DNA of 64,000 bases from CAWCQC01 sp963819905 (GCA_963819905.1 CAWFXP010000005.1:124001-188000); one strand, 5' to 3'. Counted from the stretch's first letter, positions 39,990 to 48,906 are shown. Numbers and translations: made by a program. The notes: generated by a model from the letters alone, not told the origin.

Positions 39990-40007
39990 AAACTCTTTCA
40001 GAGGTTT
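39990..40007. promoter_or_regulatory. Candidate NrtR operator between nrtR and nadB
   Basis: AAACTCT-TTC-AGAGGTTT is an imperfect inverted repeat (one bulged base). TAAACT occurs at 39989-39994, overlapping the repeat, and again at 40022-40027, 19 nt before the nadB ATG. Either TAAACT may be a -10 box for nadB. The position in a 72-nt divergent intergenic region is right for a shared operator, but the motif was not matched to a known NrtR site. Confidence 0.4.
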
Positions 40008-40046
40008 TCGATCGATGGTCGTAAACTACCACGCCGGACGGCTCTG

Positions 40047-41438
40047 ATGCAGGATCGCACGTACGACGTCGTCGTCGTCGGGGCCGGCATCGCCGGTCTG
40101 ACCGCGGCGCTCTGCGCAGCGGCCGAGGCGCGCGTCGCGGTCGTCGCGAAGGGGCCCGTCCTCGCGTCGTCGAGCTGGCTGGCGCAGGGCGGCATCGCGG
40201 CCGCGGTCGGGCCGGACGACTCCCCCGCTCTGCACGAGGAGGACACGCTCCGCGCCGGCCGGGGGCTGTGCCGCCCGAGCGCCGTGCGCGCCCTGACCGA
40301 GGAGGCGCCCGCCCGGATCGTCGACCTGACCGACGCAGGCGTCGAGTTCGACGAGGGGCTCGGCCTCGAAGGGGGCCACGCGAGGCGTCGAATCGTCCAT
40401 GCCGGCGGGGCCGCGACCGGCGAGCGGATCGCCTGGGAGCTCACGGAGCGCGCACTCGCGCATCCCGGCATCGAGATCCTTTCGGGCCGGCAGGTCAGGG
40501 CCCTGTGGCAGGACGACGAGCGCTGCGTTGGCGTCGTCACCTCGGAAGGCGCCGTCGCAGCGCCGGCTACCGTGCTCGCCACCGGCGGCATGGCCGCCCT
40601 CTGGGAGCGCACGACAAACCCCTCGAGCTCCGTCGGCGACGGCGCGCTTCTCGCGTACCGGGCCGGAGCGGCGCTGGCCGACCTCGAGCTCGTCCAGTTC
40701 CATCCGACCGTGCTCGCGAGCAACGGCCTGCTCCTGTCCGAGGCGCTCCGCGGCGAGGGGGCGCTCCTGCTCGACGACCGCGGCGAGCGCTTCACGGACG
40801 AGCTGGCCCCGCGGGACGTGGTCGCCCGAGCGATTCGCGAGCGGGGTACGGCGCTCCTCGACCTGCGTCCGATCGACCGCGGTCGCTTCCCCGCGCTGAT
40901 GGACAGCCTCCTGGCGGAGGGCTACGACCCGGCGACCGAGCCGATCCCGGTCGCGCCGGCCGCCCACTACACGATGGGCGGCATCGTCACCGACCTCGAC
41001 GGTCGCACCGGCCTGCCCGGTCTCTACGCAGCCGGCGAGTGCGCCTGTACCGGCGTCCACGGCGCGAACCGGCTGGCGTCGAACTCGCTGCTCGAGTGCC
41101 TCGTCTTCGGACGCCGGGCCGCGCTGGCGGTCCTCGACGAGCCCGAGCTGCCCCGACGTCTCCCTCCGCTTCCGCCGGCGGCCGCTGACGACCGCGTCGA
41201 CCCGGACGTCCGCCGCTCGCTCTGGCAGGACGCTGGGCTCGTCCGCGACGCGGCGGGGCTCGAGCGGCTTCGCCGCTCGCCCCACCTGCTCGCGCGCCTC
41301 GTCGGCGAGGGCGCCCTCGTGCGCAGGGAGAGCCGCGGTGGCCACTTCCGGATCGACTTTCCCATGGAGGATCGAGCGCTGGCCGGCCACGTCGTCCACC
41401 GCGCCGGCGAGGAGCCGGCCTTCGAGCGATGGACATGA
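40047..41438 (+). CDS. nadB: L-aspartate oxidase
   Basis: The 463-residue flavoprotein starts VVVVGAGIAGLTAALCAA (FAD loop). It has SSWLAQGGIAAAVGPDD near 45, LVQFHPT near 215, ALRGEGALLLDDRGERF, HYTMGGIVTDLDGRTGLPG and CTGVHGANRLASNSLLECLVFG, all typical of NadB. It oxidises aspartate to iminoaspartate, the first step of de novo NAD synthesis. ATG 40047 begins 72 nt from nrtR. Its end overlaps nadC by 10 nt. Confidence 0.94.
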   Translation: MQDRTYDVVVVGAGIAGLTAALCAAAEARVAVVAKGPVLASSSWLAQGGIAAAVGPDDSPALHEEDTLRAGRGLCRPSAVRALTEEAPARIVDLTDAGVEFDEGLGLEGGHARRRIVHAGGAATGERIAWELTERALAHPGIEILSGRQVRALWQDDERCVGVVTSEGAVAAPATVLATGGMAALWERTTNPSSSVGDGALLAYRAGAALADLELVQFHPTVLASNGLLLSEALRGEGALLLDDRGERFTDELAPRDVVARAIRERGTALLDLRPIDRGRFPALMDSLLAEGYDPATEPIPVAPAAHYTMGGIVTDLDGRTGLPGLYAAGECACTGVHGANRLASNSLLECLVFGRRAALAVLDEPELPRRLPPLPPAAADDRVDPDVRRSLWQDAGLVRDAAGLERLRRSPHLLARLVGEGALVRRESRGGHFRIDFPMEDRALAGHVVHRAGEEPAFERWT

Positions 41439-42271
41439 CCGCCGTAGACACCAGGCTCGAGCGAGTCGTTCGCGACGCGCTCGCGGAGGACGTCGGTTCC
41501 GGCGACCGGACGACCGACGTGCTTCTCGACCAGGGCCGTCAGGCTCGTGCCGAGCTGCTCGTGAAGGAGCCCGGCGTCCTCTCGGGTCTCACCGCAGCCG
41601 AGGCGGTTTTTCGCACGCTCGACCCGGCCGTGTCCTTTGTCGCCGCGCTGGCGGACGGCGAGGCGACCGAAGGGCCGCCCACCGTCGTCGCCGGCATCGA
41701 GGGCGACGCGCGGGCGCTCCTGACCGGCGAACGCACCGCGCTCAACCTCCTCGGGCGTCTGTCCGGCATCGCCACCCTGACGCGCCGCTACGTCGAGGCC
41801 GTGGAGGGAACCGGGGCGGTCATCCTCGACACGCGGAAGACCACCCCCGGCCTGCGCGCGCTCGAGAAGGAAGCCGTGCGCCACGGCGGGGGGACAAACC
41901 ATCGCCTCGGGCTCTACGACGCGATCCTCGTCAAGGACAACCACCTGCGCCTCGCGGGCGGCGTGACCACCGCGCTTCGACGCCTCCGTGCCGAGGACCC
42001 GGCCGCGCGGATCGAGGTCGAGGTCGACACGCTCGACGGGCTCGACGAGGCTCTCGCCGCCGGCGCCGACTGGATCCTCCTCGACAACATGCCGCCCGAT
42101 GTCCTGCGCAGGGCCGTGGCGCTGGCCGCCGGTCGCGCCACCCTCGAGGCCTCCGGCGGCGTGTCGCTCGACACCGTCCGCGAGGTTGCCGAGACCGGTG
42201 TCGATTTCATCTCGGTGGGCGCGCTGACCCATTCCGCGCGCTCGCTCGACGTATCCCTGGAGGTCTCGTGA
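41429..42271 (+). CDS. nadC: Quinolinate phosphoribosyltransferase
   Basis: ATG 41429 (or 41435) gives 280 residues. ALAEDVGSGDRTTDVL near the start, LLTGERTALNLLGRLSGIATL, ILDTRKTTPGLRALEKEAV, HRLGLYDAILVKDNHL and FISVGALTHS are the family signatures. It turns quinolinate and PRPP into nicotinate mononucleotide. It overlaps nadB by 10 nt and nadA by 4 nt. Confidence 0.95.
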   Translation: MDMTAVDTRLERVVRDALAEDVGSGDRTTDVLLDQGRQARAELLVKEPGVLSGLTAAEAVFRTLDPAVSFVAALADGEATEGPPTVVAGIEGDARALLTGERTALNLLGRLSGIATLTRRYVEAVEGTGAVILDTRKTTPGLRALEKEAVRHGGGTNHRLGLYDAILVKDNHLRLAGGVTTALRRLRAEDPAARIEVEVDTLDGLDEALAAGADWILLDNMPPDVLRRAVALAAGRATLEASGGVSLDTVREVAETGVDFISVGALTHSARSLDVSLEVS

Positions 42272-43215
42272 GCACCATCGCCCCCTCCCCCACGATCACA
42301 GAGCTCCACGAGGAAGTGCGTGAGCTCGCACGGGCGCGCGACGCCGTCATTCTCGCCCACAACTACCAGGTGCCTGAAGTCCAGGACGTCGCCGACTTCG
42401 TCGGTGACTCGCTCGGGCTCTCCCGGGAGGGAGCGGCGACGGATGCGCCCGTCATCGCCTTCTGCGGGGTCCACTTCATGGCCGAGACGGCGGCCATCCT
42501 CTCCCCCGAGAAGACGGTGCTGATCCCCGACCTCGACGCCGGTTGCTCGCTCGCGGCCTCGATCAGCGGCGAGGAGCTCCGCGCCTGGAAGGCCGAGCAC
42601 CCCGAGGCCGTCGTGGTCTCCTACGTGAACACGACGGCCGAGGTGAAGGCCGAGACTGACTACTGCTGCACGTCGGGCAACGCGGTGTCCGTCGTCCAGG
42701 CGATTCCCGAGGACCGCGAGATCCTCTTCCTGCCCGACCTCTACCTCGGGCTCTGGGTCGAGCGCGTCACGGGTCGCAAGCTCACGATCTGGATGGGCGA
42801 GTGTCATGTCCATGCGGGCATCCGGCCGGCGGACATCGAGCGATGGCAGGACGAAGCTCCCGACGCGGAGCTACTGGTCCACCCGGAGTGCGGCTGCGCC
42901 AGCCAGTGCATGGCCTTCGGTAACGACCGCACGCACATCCTCTCCACGGAGGGGATGATCAACTTCGCCAAGGGCTCGCCGAAGGAGCGCTTCCTCGTCG
43001 CAACCGAGACCGGCATCCTCCATCGCCTGGCGAAGGAGGCGCCCGAGAAGCGCTTCGAGGCCGTCTCCGAGCGCGCGATCTGCAAGTACATGAAGATGAT
43101 CACCCTCGAGAAGCTGCGGGACTCGCTGCGCGATCTGAAGCACGAGGTCAGAGTCGATCCGGAGATCGCTGCGAGGGCACGGCTCGCGCTCGAGCGCATG
43201 GTCTCGATCGGCTGA
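42268..43215 (+). CDS. nadA: Quinolinate synthase
   Basis: GTG 42268 overlaps the nadC stop (GTGA) and gives 315 residues. VILAHNYQVPEVQDVADFVG is the N-terminal substrate loop. The three cluster ligands are the Cys in IAFCGVHFMAETAAIL, the Cys in DLDAGC/CTSGNA region or GECHVHAGI, and the HPECGCASQC group. ATETGILHRL and CKYMKMITLEKL close the protein. It condenses iminoaspartate with dihydroxyacetone phosphate to quinolinate using a 4Fe-4S cluster. The gene order B-C-A puts all three under the NrtR-linked promoter. Confidence 0.93.
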   Translation: MSTIAPSPTITELHEEVRELARARDAVILAHNYQVPEVQDVADFVGDSLGLSREGAATDAPVIAFCGVHFMAETAAILSPEKTVLIPDLDAGCSLAASISGEELRAWKAEHPEAVVVSYVNTTAEVKAETDYCCTSGNAVSVVQAIPEDREILFLPDLYLGLWVERVTGRKLTIWMGECHVHAGIRPADIERWQDEAPDAELLVHPECGCASQCMAFGNDRTHILSTEGMINFAKGSPKERFLVATETGILHRLAKEAPEKRFEAVSERAICKYMKMITLEKLRDSLRDLKHEVRVDPEIAARARLALERMVSIG

Positions 43216-43405
43216 CCCGACGCGATCGGCCCCGAACAGCGCCGGGGGCCGGCCAGACAACCGACCCCCTGAACGCTCTCTCCCCTCCCGTCCGTGCCTC
43301 GTCGAGGCGTTGACCTACGCCCTCGACGACCATCAACGGAGCGAGGCGCGCCGGGAGGGCTCCACGAACGCTACGCGCTCAATGTGATGGAGGCGTAAGG
43401 AACCC

Positions 43406-43594
43406 TCAGACGCTCTCGTCGTCGCCGCTCGTGACCACATTCACGACCTCGCAGCCGACCGCGATGTCGTTGCCGCGAACGAACGCCTGATCCCAGCCCG
43501 GCCCGCAGTTCAGGTAGTCGCGGGCGCGGTCGTCGGCGCGGGCATGGAGAACGTCGTCGCCGGCGTTCCCGTAGAGCGAGTCACGCCCCATCCG
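43406..43594 (-). pseudogene. Remnant of an RTX/calcium-binding protein C-terminus
   Basis: The minus frame ending at 43406 reads GRDSLYGNAGDDVLHARADD, then YLNCGPGWDQAFVRGNDIAV and GCEVVNVVTSGDDESV. This is the conserved end of actinobacterial calcium-binding repeat proteins (GxxGDDxL, CGPGxD, CE). No start codon, signal peptide or upstream repeats precede it, so only about 62 codons of a larger gene survive. It lies in the 415-nt gap between nadA and the carboxylase gene; in the rest of that gap (43216-43405 and 43595-43631) I see no gene or clear promoter. Confidence 0.55.
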
Positions 43595-43631
43595 GTCAGG
43601 AGGGCGTTTGGCTTTGTAAGGATTCGCGCGG

Positions 43632-45194
43632 ATGGCGATTCTCGAAACGCGAATCGACCGCTCGAGCGAGCTCTTCCGTGCGAACCGCGAGCGGATGGAG
43701 GCGCTCGTCGCAGAGCTCCGAGACCGCTCGGCCGAGGTCGCCCGCGGCGGTCCGCCGCGGGCCGTCGAGCGGCACCGGGAGCGAGGGAAGCTCCTTGCCC
43801 GCGAGCGGATCGACCGTCTCGTCGACCCGGGCACGGCCTTCCTCGAGCTGAACGCCCTGGCCGCCTGGGACTGCTACGAGCGGGAAGCCCCGGCGGCCGG
43901 GATCGTCACCGGCATCGGGGTCGTCGAGGGGCGCGAGTGCATCCTCGTCGCAAACGACGCCACGGTGAAGGGCGGAACGTACTTCCCGCTGACCGTGAAG
44001 AAGCACCTGAGAGCACAGGAGGTCGCCGCTCAGAATCGCCTCCCCGCGATCTACCTCGTCGACTCGGGCGGCGCCTACCTCCCGCTCCAGGCGGAGGTGT
44101 TTCCCGACCGCGACCACTTCGGCCGCATCTTCTTCAACCAGGCCACCATGTCGGCGGCCGGCATCGCCCAGATCGCGGCCGTCATGGGCTCGTGTACCGC
44201 CGGCGGCGCCTACGTGCCGGCGATGGCGGACGAGGCGATCATCGTCCGGGGCACCGGCACGATCTTCCTGGGCGGCCCGCCGCTCGTGAAGGCCGCGACC
44301 GGCGAGGAGGTCAGCGCCGAGGAGCTCGGCGGCGCCGACGTCCACGCCCGTATCTCGGGGGTCGCCGACCACTACGCGGCGGACGACGAGCACGCGCTCG
44401 CGCTCGTCCGCGAGATCGTGGCGAGCCTCGGCCGCGCACGCCCCGCTCCGCCCTGGGAGCCGGCCGAGCCCGAGGAGCCGCTCTACGACCCCGGCGAGCT
44501 CCACGGCATCGTCCCCGAGGACTACCGGGTCGGCTACGACGTCCGAGAGGTGATCGCCCGGCTGGTGGACGCGAGCCGCTTCCACGAGTTCAAGCCGCTC
44601 TACGGCGAGACGCTCGTCTGCGGCTTCGCTCGCATCGAGGGCTTCCCGGTCGCGATCCTCGCGAACAACGGAATCCTCTTCTCGTCGTCCGCGCTCAAGG
44701 GAGCGCACTTCGTGCAGCTTGCGTGCAAGCGGCGCACGCCGCTCGTCTTCCTCCAGAACATCACGGGCTTCATGGTCGGCAAGGAGTACGAGGCCGGCGG
44801 CATCGCCAAGGACGGCGCGAAGCTCGTCACCGCGGTCTCCTGCGCCCGGGTGCCGAAGTTCACGGTCGTGATCGGCGGCTCGTTCGGGGCCGGGAACTAC
44901 GGCATGTGCGGGCGCGCCTTCTCGCCCCGGCAGCTGTGGACCTGGCCGAATGCGCGGATCTCGGTCATGGGCGCGGAGCAGGCTGCGACGGTCCTGTCGA
45001 CGGTCGGCGAGACCGACCCCGACGAGATCCGGGCGGCGTACGAGGCCGAGGGCAATCCGTACTACGCGACCGCCCGCCTCTGGGACGACGGGATCCTCGA
45101 CCCGATCGACACTCGCCGTGTCATCGCGCTCGGCATCTCGGCCAGCCTGAACGCGCCGATCCCGGAGACCCGCTTCGGCATCTTCCGCATGTAG
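43632..45194 (+). CDS. Acyl-CoA carboxylase carboxyltransferase subunit (methylcrotonyl-CoA carboxylase beta-like)
   Basis: A 520-residue carboxyltransferase with RERGKLLARERIDRLVDPG, IVTGIGVVEGRECILVANDATVKGG-type N-half and YLVDSGGAYLPLQAEVFPDR. The C-half has LLVFLQNITGFMVGKEYE-type sequence (PLVFLQNITGFMVG), GGSFGAGNYGMCGRAFSP and WPNARISVMGAEQAA. The NITGFMVG and GAYLPLQ forms are characteristic of MCC-beta rather than propionyl-CoA carboxylase. It moves carboxyl from biotin to 3-methylcrotonyl-CoA in leucine breakdown. The partner biotin carboxylase is at 47036 and an enoyl-CoA hydratase at 46305. Confidence 0.85.
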   Translation: MAILETRIDRSSELFRANRERMEALVAELRDRSAEVARGGPPRAVERHRERGKLLARERIDRLVDPGTAFLELNALAAWDCYEREAPAAGIVTGIGVVEGRECILVANDATVKGGTYFPLTVKKHLRAQEVAAQNRLPAIYLVDSGGAYLPLQAEVFPDRDHFGRIFFNQATMSAAGIAQIAAVMGSCTAGGAYVPAMADEAIIVRGTGTIFLGGPPLVKAATGEEVSAEELGGADVHARISGVADHYAADDEHALALVREIVASLGRARPAPPWEPAEPEEPLYDPGELHGIVPEDYRVGYDVREVIARLVDASRFHEFKPLYGETLVCGFARIEGFPVAILANNGILFSSSALKGAHFVQLACKRRTPLVFLQNITGFMVGKEYEAGGIAKDGAKLVTAVSCARVPKFTVVIGGSFGAGNYGMCGRAFSPRQLWTWPNARISVMGAEQAATVLSTVGETDPDEIRAAYEAEGNPYYATARLWDDGILDPIDTRRVIALGISASLNAPIPETRFGIFRM

Positions 45195-45206
45195 CCCGCG
45201 CCGGGA

Positions 45207-46268
45207 TCAGAGGACGACGTGCTCCGGGACCGTCGCCCCGGAGGCGAAACGCTCGAGGCGAAACGGCGACAGGTCGAGCGACGCGCCGCCGTCCAGGACG
45301 AGCTCGGCCACCGCACGGCCGACTGCCGGCGACTGCATGAACCCGTGCCCGGAGAAGCCACAGGCGCAGTAGAGACCGTCTCCCAACCGGTCGATGACCG
45401 GGTGGGCGTCGGGCGTCATGTCGTAGAGCCCCGCCCAGGCATCGGCCGCCAGAACCGCCTTCGCCGGCGGGAAGCGCACCCCGAGCCGGTCGAGGCGATC
45501 CTGGATCACCTCGCCGTCGACCGCCGGCTCGGGGCCGTAGCGCGGCGGGTCATCGCCCATCGCGATCACGACGTGGTCTCGCCTCCGCCGGAAGTGAAAG
45601 CCCGTCTCCGACTCGATCACCATGGGCAGCCGCTCGGGGATCTCCGTCGGCGCGGTCGCGATCAGCTGCCGGATGAGCGGCCGGATGGGCAGCTCGGCGC
45701 CGAACCAGCTCGCAACCTCCGCCGACCACGGCCCGCAGGCGATCACCCGCACGTCCGCGTCGATGCCGCGGACGTCGGTCTGCTCGCGCACGTCGACGCC
45801 GAGCGAGGCGGCGCGCCGGACGAGCTCGCGCGTCACCGCGGGAGGATCGGCGAGGCCGTCAGCCGGGCCGAAGACTCCGCCGAGGACGTCGCCGGTCGCC
45901 ACCCCCGGGGCCAGTTCCGCGATCCGGGCCGGATCGACCTGCTCGACCGCGACACCGAGCGCCGACTGGAGCGCGCCTCTCGCTCTGAGGTCGGCCCAGC
46001 CGTCCTCGGTCGTCGCCAGGAACAGGTAGCCGACCTGCTGGAAGAACGGCTCGCCGAGCTCCTCGAAGAAGCTGACGCTCTCCTTCGCGAGCACGACCTC
46101 GGGCGCCGTCGAGAACTGCTGACGGACGCCCCCGAAGGCCTTCGCCGTCTGGCCCGAGGCGATCTCGGCCCGATCGACGAGGACGACGCCCGGCGTGCCC
46201 CGCAGAGCGAGGTGGTAGGCGATGCTCGCACCGACCGCGCCGGCGCCCGCAACCACGATCGTCGGCAC
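45207..46268 (-). CDS. FAD-dependent oxidoreductase of the DAO/sarcosine oxidase family
   Basis: A 353-residue flavoprotein starting IVVAGAGAVGASIAYHLALRG (dinucleotide loop). It has ASGQTAKAFGGVRQQFS near 38, ETGFHFRRRRDHVVIAMG near 220 and the C-terminal DGLYCACGFSGHGFMQSPAVG, all DAO-family motifs. It oxidises an amine or amino acid; the substrate is not clear. It is inserted on the opposite strand between two carboxylase-pathway genes. GTG 46268 lies 6 nt after a TAGAGT box on the minus strand. Confidence 0.8.
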   Translation of the reverse strand: MPTIVVAGAGAVGASIAYHLALRGTPGVVLVDRAEIASGQTAKAFGGVRQQFSTAPEVVLAKESVSFFEELGEPFFQQVGYLFLATTEDGWADLRARGALQSALGVAVEQVDPARIAELAPGVATGDVLGGVFGPADGLADPPAVTRELVRRAASLGVDVREQTDVRGIDADVRVIACGPWSAEVASWFGAELPIRPLIRQLIATAPTEIPERLPMVIESETGFHFRRRRDHVVIAMGDDPPRYGPEPAVDGEVIQDRLDRLGVRFPPAKAVLAADAWAGLYDMTPDAHPVIDRLGDGLYCACGFSGHGFMQSPAVGRAVAELVLDGGASLDLSPFRLERFASGATVPEHVVL

Positions 46269-46274
46269 CCCTCC

Positions 46275-46296
46275 ACTCTATTCGTCTGTCTAAGCT
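46275..46296. promoter_or_regulatory. Divergent leaderless -10 boxes
   Basis: On the minus strand TAGAGT (plus 46275-46280) precedes the GTG at 46268 by 6 nt. On the plus strand TAAGCT (46291-46296) precedes the ATG at 46305 by 8 nt. No convincing -35 is visible for either. Confidence 0.35.
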
Positions 46297-46304
46297 GAAG
46301 CCGT

Positions 46305-47060
46305 ATGGCGAGCCTGCGCGTCGCGCGCGACGGTGAGATCCTCCGGCTCACGCTCGCCCGCCCGGAGAAGCGCAACGCGTTCGGGGCGGAGCTGATCCGC
46401 GAGCTCCACGATGCGTTCGCCGACGTCGGGGACGCGCGCGCGGTCGTTCTCTCGGGTGAAGGCCCGAGCTTCTCGGCCGGAGCGGACATCGAGTGGATGA
46501 GGGCCGCCGTCGACCTGTCGTTCGAAGAGAACGTCGCCGATGCGCACCTCCTGCGGCGTCTGCTGCTCGCGATCCACGAGTGCCCCGCGCCTGTCGTCGC
46601 CGGCGTGCACGGGTACGCGCTCGGAGGCGCCGTCGGGCTCGTCTGCTGCGCCGACATCGCGATCGCGGCCGAGGACGCGGTGTTCGCGTTCCCGGAAACG
46701 AAGCTCGGCCTCGTTCCGGCCGTCATCTCCCCGTTCGTGCTCGCCAGGATCGGCACCGGCCAGAGCCGGCGCTACTTCCTGACCGGCGAGCGCTTCGGCG
46801 CCGAGACCGCGCTTCGCATCGGGCTCGTCCACGAGGTGTCGGCCGACCTCGACCGGGCCGTGGAACGCGCCCTCGGCGAGCTTCGGTCGGCGGGCCCGGA
46901 GGCCGTCCGCGCGGCGAAGCGCCTCGTCCTCGACGGCCCCCTCGGCGACGAGACGTCGACCCGCATCGCCGAACGCCGCGTCAGTGCCGAGGGCCAGGCC
47001 GGCGTCCGCGCGTTCCTCGAGAAGCGTCCGCCGCCGTGGCGATCCGAAAGCTCCTCGTAG
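46305..47060 (+). CDS. Enoyl-CoA hydratase/isomerase family protein (possible methylglutaconyl-CoA hydratase)
   Basis: The 251-residue crotonase has RLTLARPEKRNAFGAELIRE, LSGEGPSFSAGADIEWMR (oxyanion hole and Asp), VAGVHGYALGGAVGLVCCADIAIA and FPETKLGLVPAVISPFVL with the catalytic Glu. SAGADIEWMR is typical of methylglutaconyl-CoA hydratases, which fits the neighbours. Its 3' end overlaps the biotin carboxylase start by 25 nt, so the two are translationally linked. Specificity is inferred from context. Confidence 0.8.
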   Translation: MASLRVARDGEILRLTLARPEKRNAFGAELIRELHDAFADVGDARAVVLSGEGPSFSAGADIEWMRAAVDLSFEENVADAHLLRRLLLAIHECPAPVVAGVHGYALGGAVGLVCCADIAIAAEDAVFAFPETKLGLVPAVISPFVLARIGTGQSRRYFLTGERFGAETALRIGLVHEVSADLDRAVERALGELRSAGPEAVRAAKRLVLDGPLGDETSTRIAERRVSAEGQAGVRAFLEKRPPPWRSESSS

Positions 47061-48644
47061 CGAACCGCGGCGAGATCGCCGCGCGCATCTTCTCGACGTG
47101 TGACCGGCTCGGCATCGCCACCGTCGCCGTGGCGGCGCCAGACGACCGCGGCGCCTTCCACACGCGCCGGGCCGGCGAGACCGCCGAGGTGGCCGGCTAC
47201 CTCGTAGGCGACGAGCTGCTGCGCGCAGCCCGGGAGGCCGGCGCCGACGCCGTCCACCCCGGCTACGGGTTCCTCTCGGAGAGCGCCGACTTCGCCGAGG
47301 CGGTCACGTCGGCCGGATTGACCTGGGTAGGGCCGCCGCCGGAAGCGATGAGGCTCGCCGCCGACAAGCTCGCGGCCAAGCGCCTGGCCACCGGAGCGGG
47401 CGTGCCGACGCTTCCCTCCGGAGCGCCGCACGAGATCGGATTCCCGCTCATCCTGAAGGCCGCCGCCGGGGGAGGAGGGCGCGGGATGCGCGTCGTGCGG
47501 CGGGCGGACGAGCTCGACGGCGCGCTCGACGCTGCGCGGCGCGAGGCCGAGGCCGCCTTCGGCGACGGAGCGGTGTTCGGCGAACGGCTCGTCGAGCGGG
47601 CGCGCCACGTCGAGGTCCAGCTGCTCGCGGACGCACACGGCGACGTGCAGCACCTCGGCGCCCGCGACTGCTCGATCCAGCGCCGCCACCAGAAGGTGCT
47701 CGAGGAGGCGCCGCCTCCGGACCTCGACGGACAGCTCCTCGGCGCGATCTGCGACGCGGCTGTCGAGCTCGCGCGGGCCGCCGGCTATCAGGGCGCCGGC
47801 ACGGCCGAGTTCCTCCTCGCCGAGGACGCCTTCTGGTTCATCGAGCTGAACGCGAGGCTCCAGGTGGAGCACCCGGTGACGGAGCTCGTCACCGGCGTCG
47901 ACCTCGTCGAGGAGCAGCTGCGCATCGCAGCCGGGCGCCCCCTGAGGCAGGCGCCGCAGGCGAGCGGGCATGCGGTCGAGGCGAGGCTGTACGCAGAGGA
48001 CCCGGTGACGTTCCTGCCGCAGCCGGGCGTCGTCGAGGGCCTGGAGCTCCCGGAGGAGGCCCGCGTCGACCGGGGCATCGACCCGGGGGATACCGTCCCG
48101 ATCGCCTACGACCCGCTCGTCGCCAAGATCGTCGTCCGCGGGGAGACACGAGACGAGGCGTTCGCGGAGCTCTCCCGGGCTCTTCGCGAGACGCGGGTGA
48201 GCGGCGTGACGACGAACCTCGGGCTGCTCCGCTGGCTGGCCTCCCATCCGGCGCTTCGCGCAGGCCCGGTGACGACGGCGTTCCTCGACGAGTTCCCGCC
48301 GCTGTCGAGGCCCACCTCGCCACCGTCGGTCTGGACGCAGCGCGTGGCGTCTGAACGCGGAGCCGCCCCGGCTCCAGCCTCCGCCATCGGGCGGCCGCCT
48401 CATGCAGTCCTCGAGCGACGGATCGGAGCGGAGCGAGATCAGGGCGCCGATGCCCGGAACGGTCGTCCGGGTGCTCGTTGCCGAAGGCGACCGGGTCGGC
48501 GAGCGAGACCCGCTCGTCGTCCTCGACGCCATGAAGATGGAGACGCCGATCCTCTCGCCCTACGCGGCGATCGTCCGGCGGGTCGCCGCGCGAGAGGGCG
48601 AGCACGTCCCCTCGGGGGCGCTCCTGGCCGAGCTCGAGGAATGA
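47036..48644 (+). CDS. Biotin carboxylase / biotin carboxyl carrier protein, one apparent frameshift
   Basis: GTG 47036 begins AIRKLLVANRGEIAARIF. The biotin carboxylase part (to about 445) shows DAVHPGYGFLSE, LILKAAAGGGGRGMRVVR (ATP loop), CSIQRRHQKVLEEAPPP and FIELNARLQVEHPVTELVTG. At about 48335 the frame shifts by one base after PPSVW. The alternate frame reads RSAWRLNAEPPRLQPPP and then the carrier domain with IRAPMPGTVVRVLV and LDAMKMETP (biotinylated Lys), ending at 48644. Corrected length is 535 residues. It carboxylates biotin with ATP and bicarbonate and serves the carboxyltransferase at 43632. In the raw sequence the carrier domain appears as a separate 80-residue ORF. Confidence 0.85.
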
Positions 48645-48733
48645 GCGCGTTGCGAGGCTCGTCGCTCGGTGGGAAGATTCACGGGCAGTCCACCGTCTTG
48701 AAGGCGGTCTACCACCACCTGCAGGAGGTCATC

Positions 48734-48886
48734 ATGGGCGAAGAGCGTGACAAGTTCGGCAAGAAAGCGAACGAGGAGCCCGACGTCGAGGCTCACAAGT
48801 TCGGCAAGAAGGCGAACGAGGAGCCGGGCGACGAGGCGGAGGACGAGAGGCCCGACGTCGAGGCTCACAAGTTCGGCAAGAAGTAG
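48734..48886 (+). CDS. 50-residue micro-protein with three KFGKK repeats
   Basis: AGGAGG (48723-48728) stands 5 nt before ATG 48734. The peptide is built almost wholly of repeats: DKFGKKANEEPDVEAHKFGKK, then ANEEP, an acidic insert GDEAEDER, and PDVEAHKFGKK as the end. KFGKK occurs three times, PDVEAH twice and ANEEP twice. It is extremely charged, without hydrophobic core, Cys or signal, so it is likely disordered. An in-frame ATG at 48641 overlapping the carboxylase stop would give 81 residues, but the ribosome binding site favours 48734. A perfect 14-bp terminator follows. No function is recognised; possibilities are a nucleic-acid- or protein-binding peptide or a precursor that is cut at the repeats. 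Confidence 0.65.
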   Translation: MGEERDKFGKKANEEPDVEAHKFGKKANEEPGDEAEDERPDVEAHKFGKK

Positions 48887-48906
48887 TCACGCTGTAGGCG
48901 CACCAA

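Noticed and set aside
48402..48644. A separate 80-residue biotin carrier protein gene
   Set aside because: The linker sequence RSAWRLNAEPP just upstream in the same frame joins it to the biotin carboxylase; one extra base at about 48335 explains the split.
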